Of a stretch of 64,000 bases of DNA, positions 12,576 through 25,564 are shown one piece after another; the stretch's first letter is position 1; the number at the start of each line of letters is the position of its first letter. The notes below the pieces were generated by a model. The model was not told the origin of the DNA. It saw only the letters and a list, made by a program, of their open reading frames with translations, and did no database searches. The stretch is from Coprinellus micaceus (lineage: Eukaryota; Basidiomycota; Agaricomycetes; Agaricales; Psathyrellaceae): positions 1,302,001-1,366,000 of the forward strand of contig OX596336.1 in NCBI GenBank assembly GCA_951394405.1, in the 5' to 3' direction. Position numbers and translations under genes: made by a program.

Positions 12576-13504
12576 GTACGCTTCTCCGTGTATGTACGGT
12601 AGCTTGTACGCGCTGTAATGGTATTGTGGTAGGACTAGACGATTTATTGCTTGATAACCGACTTGCGCACAAGCCTACCGATGAGATCTGTCTTACCCGT
12701 CATAGAAGGGACGTTGGCCAGGTAAGAGACAAGAAACGTTGATATGGACACACGGGGTAGTGGAAGAGGTACTAGTATCTACTTGCAGGATATGGTTGGG
12801 CCGATGAAGAATAAAGCTACACTACTAAGATTGCGAAGTGACTATCTACTAATATGACAAATGATCTACCTACGGTAACGAGACAAGATGACGGACGACA
12901 AATGAATGAAGAGAAAAGGCAGGAGAAGGGATGTGCACCTCATTAAGCGTCCAGTATATGGTCCCCGAGACCAACAAACGCGGGCGGGCGCATCCAAAGC
13001 CGAAGGAATAAGTAACAAGATAAACGGGGAACACAAGTGCCCATGCGACGAAACATAAAAACCAAGAGCAAAAGGTAAATGGGGTGGTGCTGCGAATGTG
13101 AATAACTACACTACTAAAACATGGCAAACATACGAGGGACAACATAGCGAACGAGCGTTGCGGACGGTGTTTGAAACATAACTACACTACGGGGGCTAAA
13201 CGAGTGGTTGCAAAATCCAAATGCAAGAGAGTAGACCGCATAACGATGCTACATGGTATGGATTTGAAGAAGGGATGGTGAGGTTAGCCACCGGCGAAGA
13301 AAGGGGAGAAAACATAGAAACGGCATAGTTATTTCGGTTATAGTTGTGGAAGGAAAGAAATCAGGACGAGACGAGACGTTAAGAGAGGCTTCGAGAAACA
13401 AGGCTGATCGTAAAGAGTGTCTGGATTCGTTATGATACAGAGGGGGTGTTGGCAAGACAAGAGAATGAAAATTGAAAGAAGCCAGGCAGCGAACAACGCA
13501 GCAT
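12576..13504. other. Convergent 3' intergenic region, no gene seen
   Basis: About 930 bp between the lectin and transportin stop codons. It is purine-rich on the + strand and has no supportable reading frame. A candidate AATAAA for the lectin gene is at 12810-12815. Confidence 0.4.
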
Positions 13505-16500
13505 TTAGACACCGTATCGCTGCTGGAGACGCTCCTGGATGGCAGGTGGGAACATCGCGACTTGCGCAGCCCATCCCTGTGGGTCGTGGCTCTTGAATCC
13601 TTGAAGGAGGGTCTGGAACATCTGGTTGAGTTCCGGGGAAGGGTGGTTCCATCGGACGATAGAATTGCAGAACCACAACAAGCTCTGAACGTCCCGATCA
13701 GTATCGATTCAAGAACATTACAATTACAATGGCAACTCACCTTCGCAATGCCGGAAGGATTGGTCTGCACGAGGGTGCACAAACCGCGGAAAGCCGAGTC
13801 CTTCTCCTCGTTGTCGCGAATCTCGTACAATGCTTGGCACCATGCTTGAGCAAACTCCCCGAGGTGGGGTGCGACATGATTGGGATGCATCAGGCCAATA
13901 CGACCAATGGACACTGCGGCGTTCTCGTGAAGACTTCGGGGCGCCTTGGGGTGCAGGAGGATAGGAATCAACCGAGAGATCAGAGGGTTGACCCATTGCT
14001 GGAATTCAGGATCGTCTGATGGAAAGTGAAATTGTCAATCATCAGAACCACCGTTCGAATAGATGAATGTGGGAACCCACCTCTTCCAAACCGGAGAGCA
14101 ACTTCTCCGACACTCCAAGCGGCATTGTTCGACGCGCTCACGAACTCGAACTTAGGCTCGGGGTCGAGCTGAAGAACCAACTCGTTCATGATGCCGGGCA
14201 TGGCAGGGCGCAACGCGGAGAAGCAGTTGACTGCCATATCGCCAACCAAGGCGTATGCAGATTGCCTCACTGGGGCCTGAGGGTGCTTGAGACAAACCGT
14301 CAAGAGCTGCAGAAGGTGAGGGCTGCTGCTGTTGATGAAGGAATCCATGTTGGGCCCGAGACCTTGAGTGAGGCCCGAGAGCAGGTCCAGGGCAACGACA
14401 AGGAAAGACTTGTCAGGCTCCTCAAGATCGGGGTTTTGCTGGTATTGCTGATACTGCAGCAAGGAAGTGTGAATGATGTTGCAGCATCGCTCAAACACGG
14501 GGCCAGCGTACGGCAGGAAAGCAGGACCCATTGCGATCGTGACAGACGCCAAACACTAAGATCGAGTATCAGCATGAATAGGTCCTGGGTACGAGAAGGG
14601 AAATAACGTACCTCGAGCAATGGAATCAGATCTTCGTCATCATCCGCGAGCTTCGACCAGCGCTTCGTGAGCGGGGGCATCAGAATATCAACATAGAGAG
14701 GGTTCTGAAGTGCCCGGCCCACTGCGTCGGCAAGAGTACCAACAGCGTCGTACAAGATTAGCATGTTCTTGTGCTGGTACTTGTCAAACGCGAACACAAG
14801 GTTCCGCAGCACAGGTTCAAGGAAGGGAGATAGCTCAGGACCTGCGTCCTCTTCCAGGGTGGCAAAAGCGCTGCACCCTGCTTCCTGGACCCTCTTGTTG
14901 TTATCGAGGACCATGCGAAGGAGCTGAAAGAGGCGAAATTATTAACTATGTGTTTGATCATCGCCTAAAGCCCCGACTCACGCCTTCCATAGTCGGGATG
15001 AAATAGTTATTCTTGTGCTCTTCGGAGATCGGCTGGGTACACCAGCTGGCGTATCGTCCGAGAGTCCAGCATGTGATCGACCGAACAAGGGGCTGAGTGA
15101 AAACGTCAATGAACGGGTAGCGCCCAAATGGAATGAAGCTAAACGCACCTTCGAGTCATTAAGTGTATTGATCAGATATGGAATAAGCGTTGGAAGATGG
15201 GGTTCAATGGCCTCAATGCAACCTTTCATCCGCGATCAGTTCGCAGTACGTTCAATATACGGCAAATCCGTACCTTCTGCCATCGCGCCAAGGGCGAGAA
15301 TACCACTTTCCCTCTGCAACCAGTCGCTGCTCCAGAGCTTCTCCTTCAAAGGCCCGAGTAAGTGGTCGAGGAGCTGGCCACTGAACCGAACTGCAAGCAC
15401 GTCCAACGCCGCGGCAGCGCATTTGCGCAGGTTCCATTCGGTGGACATTTCATCGGCAAAGTCATCATCGTCATAATCGTAATCATCTTCCTCGTCCGAA
15501 TCAGCGAGCTCCTCGCCGTACGCCCCGATTCGAGGTTTCGATTCGGTGGGTGCTTCCTCCGTTGCCCCATCTCGGTCGAAGGAGTGGCTCTTGCCACCAC
15601 CGTAGTGGCGAGGTTTGATGTCGGTCTCCTTGTCGGGGACAGCGGCGTCCTCCACATCACCCTCCAGCCACAACAGATCGTCCTCGCCATAAACCATACA
15701 GTCCAACAGAACGGGTGCCACTTTCTCCAGGAGTGGAGAAAGGAATGGTGCGAGTTCGGGATCTTCGGCGAATGTGAGCCAGAACTCGCAGGCCTCGAGC
15801 GCAACATTCTCGTTCTTGTCCTTGGTCGAATAGAGCATGTACTCCGCGACATTGGCCATCTCGGGCATGAGCTTGTCGGGCCTAGCTGCCAGCAGCAGAA
15901 CGAGGGCCTGGCAAACGTGGCGACGGACGGAGGGGTCTTCATCGGAGGCGCGTTTGAAGAGACATGCGATGAAGGTGTCGATGTGAACGAAGAGGGATTG
16001 GCAGTTGATAGGGACGAAGTAGGAAAGGCAGGCGACCGCGTGCGAGCGAATTTTCGAGGACGGATGTTCAGAGAGTTGGAGGAACTTGGGGATCATGTAG
16101 TCCAAAGGACGGGTCCCGCCGATTTCAATGTCCAACTTTCGAGGGTAGTCCTCGCAGGCCTTCTCCAAGGCATTGAAAGCGGCCTAAAGGAAAGGGACAT
16201 ATTGGTGTCAGCGAAAGGGTACACAATCGAGAATACGACAAAAAGGTGAAAGCCCAAGGTCGTGGGCGCCAAACACCGTGGCGCACGTCGTAAAACGAGG
16301 CCAGAACAAATGGCAGGTTCCGCCCCACGGATGAGACGCGTCCTTGGGGAAAGCAAATACGGCAAACGCTCACCTCCTGGCGATCCACATCGGGGCTATC
16401 CAGCGTGTTGACCAGATGCTGCAGGCATTCTGGCCAGTTCCTCGGCTCTAGCGTTCCCAAAAACGTGACGATGTCCTGACTGGCCGCGTTGCGAATCATG

Positions 16501-16886
16501 ATTGACGAGTCCGTGAAGGCTTGGAGGATAGCGTTCTTCACATAATGCGAAACGGGTTGAGGAGCCGATATGATGAATCTTGCGTTGTTCTTGAGCAGGA
16601 ATCCAGCGATCGTGCGTATGCGCTCTTCCTCAGTATCCATCGAACTGAGGATGTAAGCCAGGTAGGCGATGTACTCGGGGGAGCGCGTAAATTGGTTGAG
16701 TTTCTGTCATGGCGCGATGGGCGAAGGTCAGTACACGGGTCGCTGAATTGGTACTGCGAATCAGTGGCATACTTGGGTGATACTGCGCTGGGCCGCTACG
16801 TTGGTCGATGTCGATTCGTGGATGGTCACCAGGATCTCGGTCAACGCCTCTGGATTGGGCTGCCATGGTTGTGATTGAGGTTCCAT
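13505..16886 (-). CDS. KAP104: Transportin (karyopherin beta-2) nuclear import receptor
   Basis: Kap104/transportin imports PY-NLS cargos such as hnRNP proteins in a Ran-dependent way. The start at 16886 gives [19 protein letters not shown]. The chain is a series of HEAT helices with family hallmarks: [123 protein letters not shown] and [16 protein letters not shown]. The long acidic loop ([15 protein letters not shown], near 15440-15500) matches the loop that couples Ran-GTP binding to cargo release. The end is ERLQQRYGV, with TAA at 13505-13507. About ten exons, all joins in frame. Confidence 0.93.
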
Positions 16887-17571
16887 GTTGGTTGCTGGTC
16901 GTCGTTGTCGACGGTGAGCAGGGGGCGGTGGTGGTTGTGGGGAAGGGGGTGGACAGAGAACAGAGCAGACCTCAATATCATCTCTCGCCCTTTGTGTATT
17001 CTTGTTGATCTCATTTGTCACCCTTCTCGTGTCACAACCAAGCCAGTTCTGGATCCCCCTTCACAATCCATTATTTACACCATATCTCATGTCCTTTCTG
17101 TGATCGCCGAATCGATACTACAAAGTGTATAGAAATTTGTTCAACCCATCCCGAGAAAGGAGCGACTGAAAGGGAATCACCGCGCCTCACCAGATCAAAT
17201 GAAATCCAATTCCCCGTGGCTGCGGCTACATGAAAAACGTGGATCAGACGAATCCACGTCCAGCACAGGCCTCACCTTTAGCGTACCTCGAGGCGCCCTC
17301 ACAGGGGAGACGGCCTTCCGGCTCACAACTTTCCGACTTCTTCGAGGTCAGAAAACAGCATTCTCATCAAAAAAAGCGGCGTTTGCTTGGACTTTTCTAT
17401 ATTCATTCTCATCCCGAGAACCTACTAATGGCCATTCAACGACCCAGTAGGAATTCTCGGAAGAATTACAACTGGCGAATAGCAATGCAGTGAACGGAGA
17501 TGATCAGTTCCTCCAGTTTCTTCCAGAATGAGTGGCTCGAGCCCGAGTGTTCTGTGCAATCAGGCCGAGCT
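16887..17571. other. Intergenic, transportin promoter side
   Basis: About 685 bp between the transportin start and the stop of the FSH1-family gene. Only short frames without recognisable domains; nothing further seen. Confidence 0.4.
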
Positions 17572-18984
17572 CTACGGGACTGTGGGCGTTTCGCTCCTCG
17601 ATCCTGCGACAGAGTTTACAGCAGAGATGGACGGAGATGTACCTGCGTCCGCGGAACCGGGTGAGGTGTGCTGCCCTCCAGGATTCTTGAGGTAGGCGGC
17701 CAGGAATTTACGCCATGGCCCTTTCGACGGGACGAAGTGACCTATGGAGGAAAATCAAACGGAATTTAGCTCGTTCGATGTATAGCAAAGCGGTGCACGG
17801 ATGAAAACAGGGTACTTGGCAGGTTTGACCATATGCGTCAAGCCTTGGGCGCTAATCAACGATGCGGCAACGGACTCGGATCCGAAAATGCAGAGACGGG
17901 AAGATGAAACCACTCACCTCCAGGATGCTCCTCCACCCGGAGATTATTTGCGACCTCACCCAACGATCTCCTTCTCGTTTCAGCTACGACCACGTCCGTT
18001 TGCCCAACTACATGGACAGTAGGGGTATCGTAGCCCCCTTCCCACAGCGCGTCACACCATGAGTCAAGGAGCTTAAACCCTGCCACAGCAAGGCAGAATT
18101 GACTACAGGTATAGAGCATCAGTTTCGGACCGAATGCTGGGTTAGGGCAGAGAATTTGGATGACGTACAAGGGAGGGTGCACAGGCTCTCCATCTACGAG
18201 GAATTCCGGATGTGTGTGGGGCTTCTCGAGCTACGAAACGCGAGGTAAGCCAAAAGAGTTGCTTCTGCGATCTAGGGAAGAACATACCAGAGCCGAGAGG
18301 ACAGCTGCAAACGCTGCGCCCTGACTTACGGATCCAACATCAGCTACGAATGTGTAAACCGACAAACCACAGCTTCACCTGAATCCGAAGACACCCTATG
18401 ACGCAACGGAGGGTATTCAATATATGCCTCGCATGAAGAGAAGCAACATCGGAACTTACGTCGAATCTATTTTGCTGCAGCACCTCCCTCAATGACGATA
18501 TCCCTTCCTCAATGCCCACAGCCCTCGTCCTTTCTGGATTCGGCTTCCACCATGCCCTAGGCGTCAACGTAGGATCTTGCTCCGCGTTATCAACCGGAGC
18601 AGGTTCGGCCTGCACTCCAACATCTTCCGCCTTTTCCTGATTCCAGACGAAATCGACTGGTTTGAGGATATGCGGCGCCTCAGCGAACACTGCCAGACCC
18701 AGGAGTTAGTCCAAGTATATTCAGACCAATTCGAGGGATGCTGTTGTGCGCACCGAACTCGACGTTCTTCCCGCACTCTTTCCTTAAGGCGCCTATCTGG
18801 ACAGCGCTGTCAGATAAGAGTACTGCCTCGAAGAGATCCGTCATGGGATAAGCATACTCTCTTGTTGAAGATAGAGCCGTTCTGAGCGTACCTGCATGTC
18901 CGAAGCCGGCGCAACGGTGAATCTGAAGTAAAGCTAGGCGGGAGACATGGCTTACCCGTGTAGCACAAGTACTTTGGTTGGCAT
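17572..18984 (-). CDS. FSH1-family serine hydrolase (alpha/beta hydrolase)
   Basis: This resembles yeast Fsh1-3, small alpha/beta-fold serine hydrolases with unsettled substrates. The start at 18984 gives MPTKVLVLHG, then YAQNGSIFNKR, RIGALRKECGKNVEF, FAEAPHILKPVDF, DPTLTPRAWWKPNPERT and SSLREVLQQNRFD. The nucleophile elbow G-V-F-G-F-S-Q-G is rebuilt only by a 17-nt micro-exon (18379-18395) joined to the exon ending at 18324. The rest reads AAFAAVLSAL, LVDGEPVHPP, FCLAVAGFKLLDSW, VHVVGQTDVVVAE (catalytic Asp) and GHFVPSKGPWRKF (catalytic His). A short Ser/Thr-rich extension ends at TAG 17572-17574. The Ser-Asp-His triad is complete, so the enzyme is probably active. Confidence 0.88.
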
Positions 18985-19723
18985 CTTGAATACAGCACCA
19001 GGAGTAGCAAATACCGTCCGTTGTAGCAGCTTGGCCTCTGAAAGTCTAGTCCCTTCTATCAAGGATGTGCACTGGTAGGACTTGTCTATGTGCAGGTGCC
19101 AAACTGCACTGCAGGGGCGCTATGTGGTCGAGAACAGAAGGATTGATTCCTCCAAAATGAGCCGGCGCAGTGCCTTCGGCAAACGACTTGATCGCCGTCG
19201 CCGATGTCCTGAGCACGACGCTCAGAGAGCAACAAGTCTCAAGTCTTCAGTATGGAATCTCATCTAGTCTACATCCAGTGGCGTGCTCGTATTACAGATA
19301 TCGAGAAGGTAGGCTGGGGCTGATGGGACGACTCCCCGCGCAGCGATCGCGGCCGCTTCTTGAGTGGGAGGGGCCCACGGCTTTGTTTAACCCCACCTCA
19401 GACGCCCAGCAACCTGTAGCAGTTGGGTCGAGAAAGTTTGAATGTAATGGTAAATGCAGCAAGAATATAGATTACAATGAATGGAGTGATGACCCTCGCC
19501 TACACGAGAGGTCTGCGTACGACAGCTAAGGCCGCGACGCGAGGTAATCCAGTGCACCTCCAGGAGCCGAAAAAAGAGTGTCCCAGCGATGCCAGAAACT
19601 ATCGTACATTAGTGTCCTATCCCACCCCCAATGGGTTCGGCCTTGACTAGTCGAGATCGACCGGACGAAGCCCCACCTCCTCCCCAACCCCCGGTGCATA
19701 CATGTTCGATGGAACTCCGCCGA
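18985..19723. other. Intergenic between FSH1-family gene and SFC1
   Basis: About 740 bp. No domain-bearing frame, repeat or RNA gene recognised; it should hold the hydrolase promoter and the SFC1 3' end. Confidence 0.4.
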
Positions 19724-21018
19724 TTACTCTGAGTGCAGGTCATCGTGGACGGAAGGCTTGATCTTCTCGATCGCGGTGCTTACGCGCTCGTACACAGCGA
19801 AGACGATAGCCTGGCCAGGGGCCACACGGAGGACACGGGGCGTGATACCCTTGTAGAAGGATGCTACGCCTTCCGTTCTCCACATGTCGCCGGCGATAGC
19901 GAGGATTCTCTGCAGAGAAGACTGGCCAGGAACAGCGGTGGCTTTTTGGAGACCTAAATATTTCGAAGAGAACAGTCAGAATGATGGACAAGATTGGATG
20001 TGGAAGTCGAAAGGGATGCCACGGAGAGCCGGAGAAACGAGGAGGAAGTCGGGACTAACGTGTCTTGATGGTGTCAATGGGGGCGTTGGAGAAGGGACCC
20101 ATGGCACCAGAGATGAGGCCAATCATCATATGCTGATACGATGGGAGTTCGACGAGGTCAGGCTGGATTCTGTGCGCGAGCTTCTTGATTTCCTGGTACG
20201 CAGTGAAATTGGCGCCTGATTATCGCGATAGCCTTTAGCGCCGTGATGGGAATGTGAATAACATATTTCATGACGTACCTTGGTTGGTTGCCTGTCGGAG
20301 AGCGGTCAAAGAGACACCACGGTAGAGTGTGGAGAAGCCCTCCTCCCGAACGATGGTATAGACGGCGTGGGCAGCGTTACGGTATCTTGGCACTTCAAGG
20401 GGATCAGCGAGCGAGTGCTGCTGGGCTTGCAGACGAATCTTCACGACCTCCATAGGCGTAACGACAGCTACAGCCTCCGTAACCCCAGCGCCCAGACCAG
20501 CTAGAGAAAGGGGGATATGAGACACGACCCACCCAAGGTGAGAATTTAGTGACGCACCGATGAAGATACCCCCGACGCTAGTCTTACCAGTCTCCTCGTC
20601 CGCCAACAGCCCTTTGTATGCCTCGAAACTTGCGAACCGAATCGCCATCTTCGGTACAATACCGGAGAGAACAGCCCCAAGACCCTTGTATAGTGCGAGG
20701 GGCGTCTCCCTCTTCATGATGTAGGCACCGGTCGCGAGAAATCCCCTTGCCTTCGTCTGTACAGAAGCTGCATGAGCGGAGAGATCGGGTAGGCATGGCG
20801 TTCGAACCTACACCGGTAGCCCTCCCTGACCTCGACAGTTGCATGCGAACCTTGATGGTATCGAGAGGCTGGCATGCTAGCTAGAGGCGACGACCTCAGT
20901 ATTCCATAGCACAAATCCTAGAGGTAATGTTGCTTACCGCTTCGCAAGCGCCTGCGGTACCACCAGCGATGATATGGGTCGAGAAGGGCACTTTCTTCTT
21001 TTCGCCACCGCGAGACAT
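19724..21018 (-). CDS. SFC1: Mitochondrial succinate/fumarate carrier
   Basis: This mitochondrial carrier exchanges cytosolic succinate for matrix fumarate and links the glyoxylate cycle to gluconeogenesis. The start at 21018 gives MSRGGEKKKVPFSTHIIAGG. Three carrier repeats can be seen, each with a P-x-D/E-x-x-K/R signature: CQPLDTIKVRMQ, VTPMEVVKIRLQAQ and NAPIDTIKT. The segment PSYQHMMIGLISGAMGPFSN is characteristic of Sfc1 rather than of other di- or tricarboxylate carriers. Other family segments are GLGAVLSGIVPKMAIRFASF and GFSTLYRGVSLTALRQATNQ. It ends HDDLHSE, with TAA at 19724-19726. There are about seven short exons, and the joins I checked hold frame. Confidence 0.92.
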
Positions 21019-23263
21019 GATGAAAGGAGAGTTAGGGTGAAGAGAAAGGGGGAGACAGATCCGGAATGCGGGGAGACAAGGGGTAGGAAGGGGGACAAAT
21101 GTTGAAGCCCGTTAAAGAATGGGAATTGCGTTATGAAGGCATCCGTCCGCAACCGGGGACGACCTCCACCAGATCCGTCAAAATCTTCGGGCTGATTTCT
21201 GGAGCTTCGGAAATAGTGACGACGGCCAAGCGTGAGGGGCCAAATATTGAGCTCGAAGCCGTCCTCAGGGCATCTGGAGTAAGGATATCGCATTGGCAGT
21301 ATCATGTGAATGTTGGTTCTCCACCATCAGGAACGTATCCGGGGCACGGGCCAGCGGTTCCCCTTCGACTTTCCGGGGTAGCGCACCGACCAACCATACG
21401 CTTCGGTGAATCTTGAAGTACTTGAATGCATCTGATTCCGAGCCGAAGATGGACGGGTTTCCGCTTTCTTCGAGGGTCCCCGCAGGTGTTCGGCGCTAAA
21501 ATTATGGGGTAGCCGTGGATGAAGGTTGGGGAATGTGGGGTGGCCTAAAATGCTCTACCGACGCCAGGACCGCTGAGAACCAGTGAGAATTCTGGTGTCT
21601 ATCGGGGAAAAGCTGGTCAGGTGCGTAGACGTTGCTGAAAGAACTTCGTTGTGGGTGTGGTTAAGAAGGTCGAGACTGTGCAGGACTGTGCCCAGTCTCT
21701 GCCGCACTGATCACAATCAAGCTCACGTGAGGCGAGGCGCTGACTAAGCAACGGCGAAAGCGCTTTGGGCGCTTCGTGGGTTCCGATGATTGTCTCAAGA
21801 TTGTCTGCCTTCCTGGAATCTCAAATCACGTCCTAACGTTCCATCGTGTTGACATTTTCGCGGGCCATCTTAAAATTGCGAACCACAGCATTCTAACCTG
21901 CAGCACATTCCTTCCAAGGCTGATTTTTTCACGGGTGATTTAGGTCCAGCCATATCTGAAGTGAGGGTATGTAGTGCGTGCATGGCCCAGAGGCATGAAT
22001 AGAAGCAATGATACACTTCTATAACGCGCTCTGTGCTCGGAATCGACCGTTCCCTCGTTGCTACAGCCCTTGGTCTGGGTTTTGCATCAGTTTTTGGACT
22101 AGCATAGATTCCCCATGGTATTTACGTTGTCAACACCATATGGCAGGCATAGGTCACAGAAGTGCAACAAGAATATCATTCTTCAGACTGGGTCAAAGTG
22201 CAAGAATATGATCCCAAGTCCTGGGAGCCTACATGGCTCCCTTTCAGCTCGCTTTCGCTGTTGTCTTTCTGCTCCAAGAGCGTGAGTTTGATTCTGGCCA
22301 TAGCGGACCACACTATGACGTACCGTTTGGCGTAGTCTTTGGACCCGGAGGAAATTGCTCTAGCAGTGAGACTTTGAAGGGGGAATATGAGTGCTGGCAC
22401 GGCCAGAGAGCCAGTTCGACACGTCCCGCTGCATGTCCTTGAAGGATTTGTGCTCTCGAAGGCGCGGTGTCACAAAATCACGCGGAACCTCGGTTACCTC
22501 CAATGTCCGACTTGAACAGTCTTGCAAGTTGTCGATGTAACTCGCTCAACCGTGCCGTTTGCCTGAACAGAGGGCTCTGTTCGTGGTGGAGGGTTTGCGG
22601 ACCATGATGGTGGTGGTTGGAAAAGGTCAGGGATGCCGACCGCCACATCCCCAGAGACGTCTCATATTAGTCATGGTCGGGTGTAGATCGGCTTGGCAGG
22701 AGATAACGACCTTCTTCTCGTCTCCTATTGGTCGCTCCCGCCGTGCCTCGTGGTTCCGAAGTGCAAAAGGGGGGTCTCTGAGAACTCAAAATTCTGCGTG
22801 AAATTATCCAAAAGGCGCTCTAAAGGCAGCACCGCACTTGGTGGGAGAGGGAGAAAGGGCCATATGGGGGGCCCGAAAACCTTTGAACGGGCCAGGAACA
22901 TGATTCAGGGCCTGAAAATCCAAGACAGTTCCACCTGTGTAGGGGTAATCTCGATTACGCCTGAACCCCATGGAAATTTTTGGAACAATTCAAATACTCC
23001 AATATAGACTGGTTGCCCCTGGCCACAACCCAAGGTCCTTTCTTTCCTCCCATCCCTTTCCCTCCCTTGCAGGTGCCTTCTCGGTCCTTTGTCAAGCAAT
23101 CCTTTGTGTCTCCTACCCACTCTCTTTTAGTGAAAGGACACAAAGAAATTGTTTCTCCCCATTTTCATCACCTGGAGGATTGGAAAGACCCTCGGGTGTC
23201 CTTGCATCCCTTTATATATCTCTTGAACAAGAGGCAGATTTCAGCGCCCCCAAGGTGAGCGCA
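21019..23263. other. 2.2-kb intergenic region upstream of the homeodomain array
   Basis: This lies between two divergent starts. Frames are short and carry no recognised domain. The last 300 bases are T- and C-rich and end in the TATA element of the first homeodomain gene. No repeat or transposon was recognised. Confidence 0.4.
23211..23220 (+). promoter_or_regulatory. TATA-like element of homeodomain gene A
   Basis: TTTATATATC lies 53 nt before the start codon at 23264. Similar TATA elements precede the other three genes of the array. Confidence 0.5.
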
Positions 23264-24535
23264 ATGGCCACTGCAGACACTGGCATGCAACAGCAAGAGC
23301 GCGGGAATTGGCGTGATATGCCGTCAGCGTCAGCCGCGACGTCGAGCGCCACTCCTTCCGCAACCACCACCACGCCAACCACGTTACCCCAGCCCAGTCG
23401 AAATGACGCGCCGAAACGCCTCACCAAAGAAGGCACGGCGATTCTGGAAGGTATCGTAATACTTTGGCCTCACCAGTTCAAGACATAATGTCTTATCTTT
23501 GCTAGATTTTATGCTAGAACATGGGGTCGACTACACCCTCACTACAAGTGAAGCAAAGCGGCTTTGTCAGAAGATCAAGGTACGCGAGGACTATGTGCAC
23601 ATATTTCCGTGGAATAGATCTGAATGGGCTCCGTCCAGGAACACACAGCGTACGAGGCGATAACCCCAGAGAAAGTCAGGCAATGGTTTTATCGACGACG
23701 AAGGGAAATCAAGGAGAAGCAGGCCAAAGAGAAACATGCCTCGGCACTTTCTCAACCCCAGCTCAGTTCTTCATCAAGCCAACCCAAACTGCCAAGTATT
23801 AGCGCCACGGGCGCTTCAGTAAGCCAGGCGTTCGGCAACTTTGGGCAATGGCTTGCCCCGAAATTAACGCAGGCCCAGATCGAGACACTTGAAGCCATGA
23901 GGAGCACTACGGCCGACGGACGCATTGATGACCATCTCGTTCGGTCGTTGGCGCAAAGCTGGGACCTTCCAAAAAGCGTCGTGGATAACTACTTGCGCGA
24001 GCATCCGCCGGCGCGCGTCCGCGAGCCCCTGACGCCTGTGTCCCCGACGTTTCCTTATCGGCCTTCCGGAGCGGGAGGAGCGCCGGGTAAGGTTGACCAT
24101 CGTCTGCCAACGCCTGCGGAGACTGCTACCTCGCCGTCAATGTCACATGCGGGAGATGCCTTCCCGCCCTTCGATGAGCCGTCTCACACCGACATTCTGC
24201 CGCCAAAAGAATCTCGCTCGTTGCCCCCACCTCTAGGTATCCCTCGCCAGGAAGTTTCAGATGACATGGTGCGTGGTTTTCTCCTCTCGTGTGTGGCACG
24301 TGTTTGCTCATATTGTTGCGTCGCTCTGTAGGATGTTGACCCGAGTCCACCCTCCACTTCCCCACCTGCTGATGCCTCACCGACGAACGTACTCTTCAGA
24401 GCAATTGTACAGGGTATACGAGGAGTCGTCGACGAGCCGCCCTGTCAGCCAGTCAGACCAACGAACGCGGTCGAGTTTCAAGCGCTCTGGTCGCCGATGC
24501 CTTGTCTCTCCGAGGCCTTGGCGAAGATTCCTTGA
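23264..24535 (+). CDS. Homeodomain-like protein A (first of four paralogs)
   Basis: Exons 23264-23450, 23506-23579, 23639-24268 and 24332-24535 join in frame to 364 aa. After a Ser/Thr/Pro-rich start, a homeodomain spans residues about 50-115: KRLTKEGTAILEDFMLEHG, then TTSEAKRLCQKIK, then ITPEKVRQWFYRRRREIKEK. The helix-3 motif is W-F-Y-R-R-R, so position 51, nearly always Asn in homeodomains, is Arg. A second homeodomain-like stretch lies at about 163-215 (LTQAQIETLEAMRS, SLAQSWDLPKSVVDNYLREH), followed by a Pro-rich region and a tail containing NAVEFQALWS. Predicted role: nuclear DNA-binding regulator. An alternative is a highly diverged mating-type homeodomain factor, but no mip flank gene is present here. 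Confidence 0.8.
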
Positions 24536-25564
24536 CCACCTTCTGCGCCTCTTCTGCTCTACTTTCCCTCCTCCCCTTGTTTTCGACGCACCCACATTCT
24601 CCCTTCCCATCGCCTGGACCATTCATACCCATTATCGCATATTTCTTCGTTTTCGCTACTGAGCATTATTGCCCCGTTGTACACGCACTCGTCTTCTACC
24701 CCGCACGCCGCATTCATCGTATACCATGCACAACGAACCCTATTCCTCATGTTTAATCCGCATTTCATTAAATTATCGCGCAGCAAGCCGTTATCGCTCT
24801 TCTTTCCTCCGCCGTGAATTTTTACTGTATCTTGTAATCGTAATTCTCTTTGACGGTAGTGTTGCAGCACCCCTTCGCCGTCCATTTGTATGGTGTTTCG
24901 TTTCGTCCACTTGTCCCACCGATTTTAGTGCCATTCTCTTATTTACGTCTACATGCCCTCCCACTCCACTCCCGATTCCTCTTTACTAAAAGCCATGTGG
25001 TTCCAAGACTCTTCACAGCCGCGTCCACAGCATTGACGACCCCAAAGTGAGTCCTCGTTGTCAGTCTCATAGAGTCATGTTTAAATGGACAGTGGCGAGG
25101 TATGTTCATCTATTAATCGGCGCAGTACTAGCGGGACTGACCCCGAAAGTGTAGAAGGATCACCGCGATAGGCAACTCTGACTAGTCTCACGGGGGTTCC
25201 TAGGCCTCATGCCCTCGCCTTGCCCTTCCTTATGTCTGCCGATTGTGCTTGAGGAGGGCGAGAGGCTTCGGCGACTTCCAGGGAAGCTAAGAACAGGAAA
25301 AACCCACCGTCGTTCTGGTGTGCCTTCGGACTAGCTTCTGGTGCTCGAGTGTCGATGACAGGACGACGGCTAAGCCTGTCAAATTTTTATAGCTACCATT
25401 GGCTCATATAAAGAGGGGTCCAGAGGAACACCCTATCCACCGCCACATACCCTTCACTCAAATAGCACTTCACAGCAGCTGGCGACCCAAGTGCGTAACT
25501 CGTCCCTTCCTCTTTGTTCGTTCGACGCTGATCGCTTCCCCCCGAACAGGCATTGCCTTAGCAT
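24536..25564. other. Intergenic between homeodomain genes A and B
   Basis: A pyrimidine-rich 3' region (24540-25000) is followed by the promoter of gene B. No separate gene seen. Confidence 0.4.
25406..25413 (+). promoter_or_regulatory. TATA element, CCAAT box and leader intron of gene B
   Basis: ATATAAAG at 25406-25413 is preceded by CCATTGG (25397-25402 region), an inverted CCAAT box. No ATG occurs between the TATA and 25565. A GTGCGT at 25491 and a CAG ending at 25549 suggest an intron in the 5' leader. Confidence 0.5.

Noticed and set aside
15362..16249. A 295-codon open frame on the + strand
   Set aside because: It lies fully antisense to transportin exons with strong HEAT homology; its openness follows from the codon use of the real gene.
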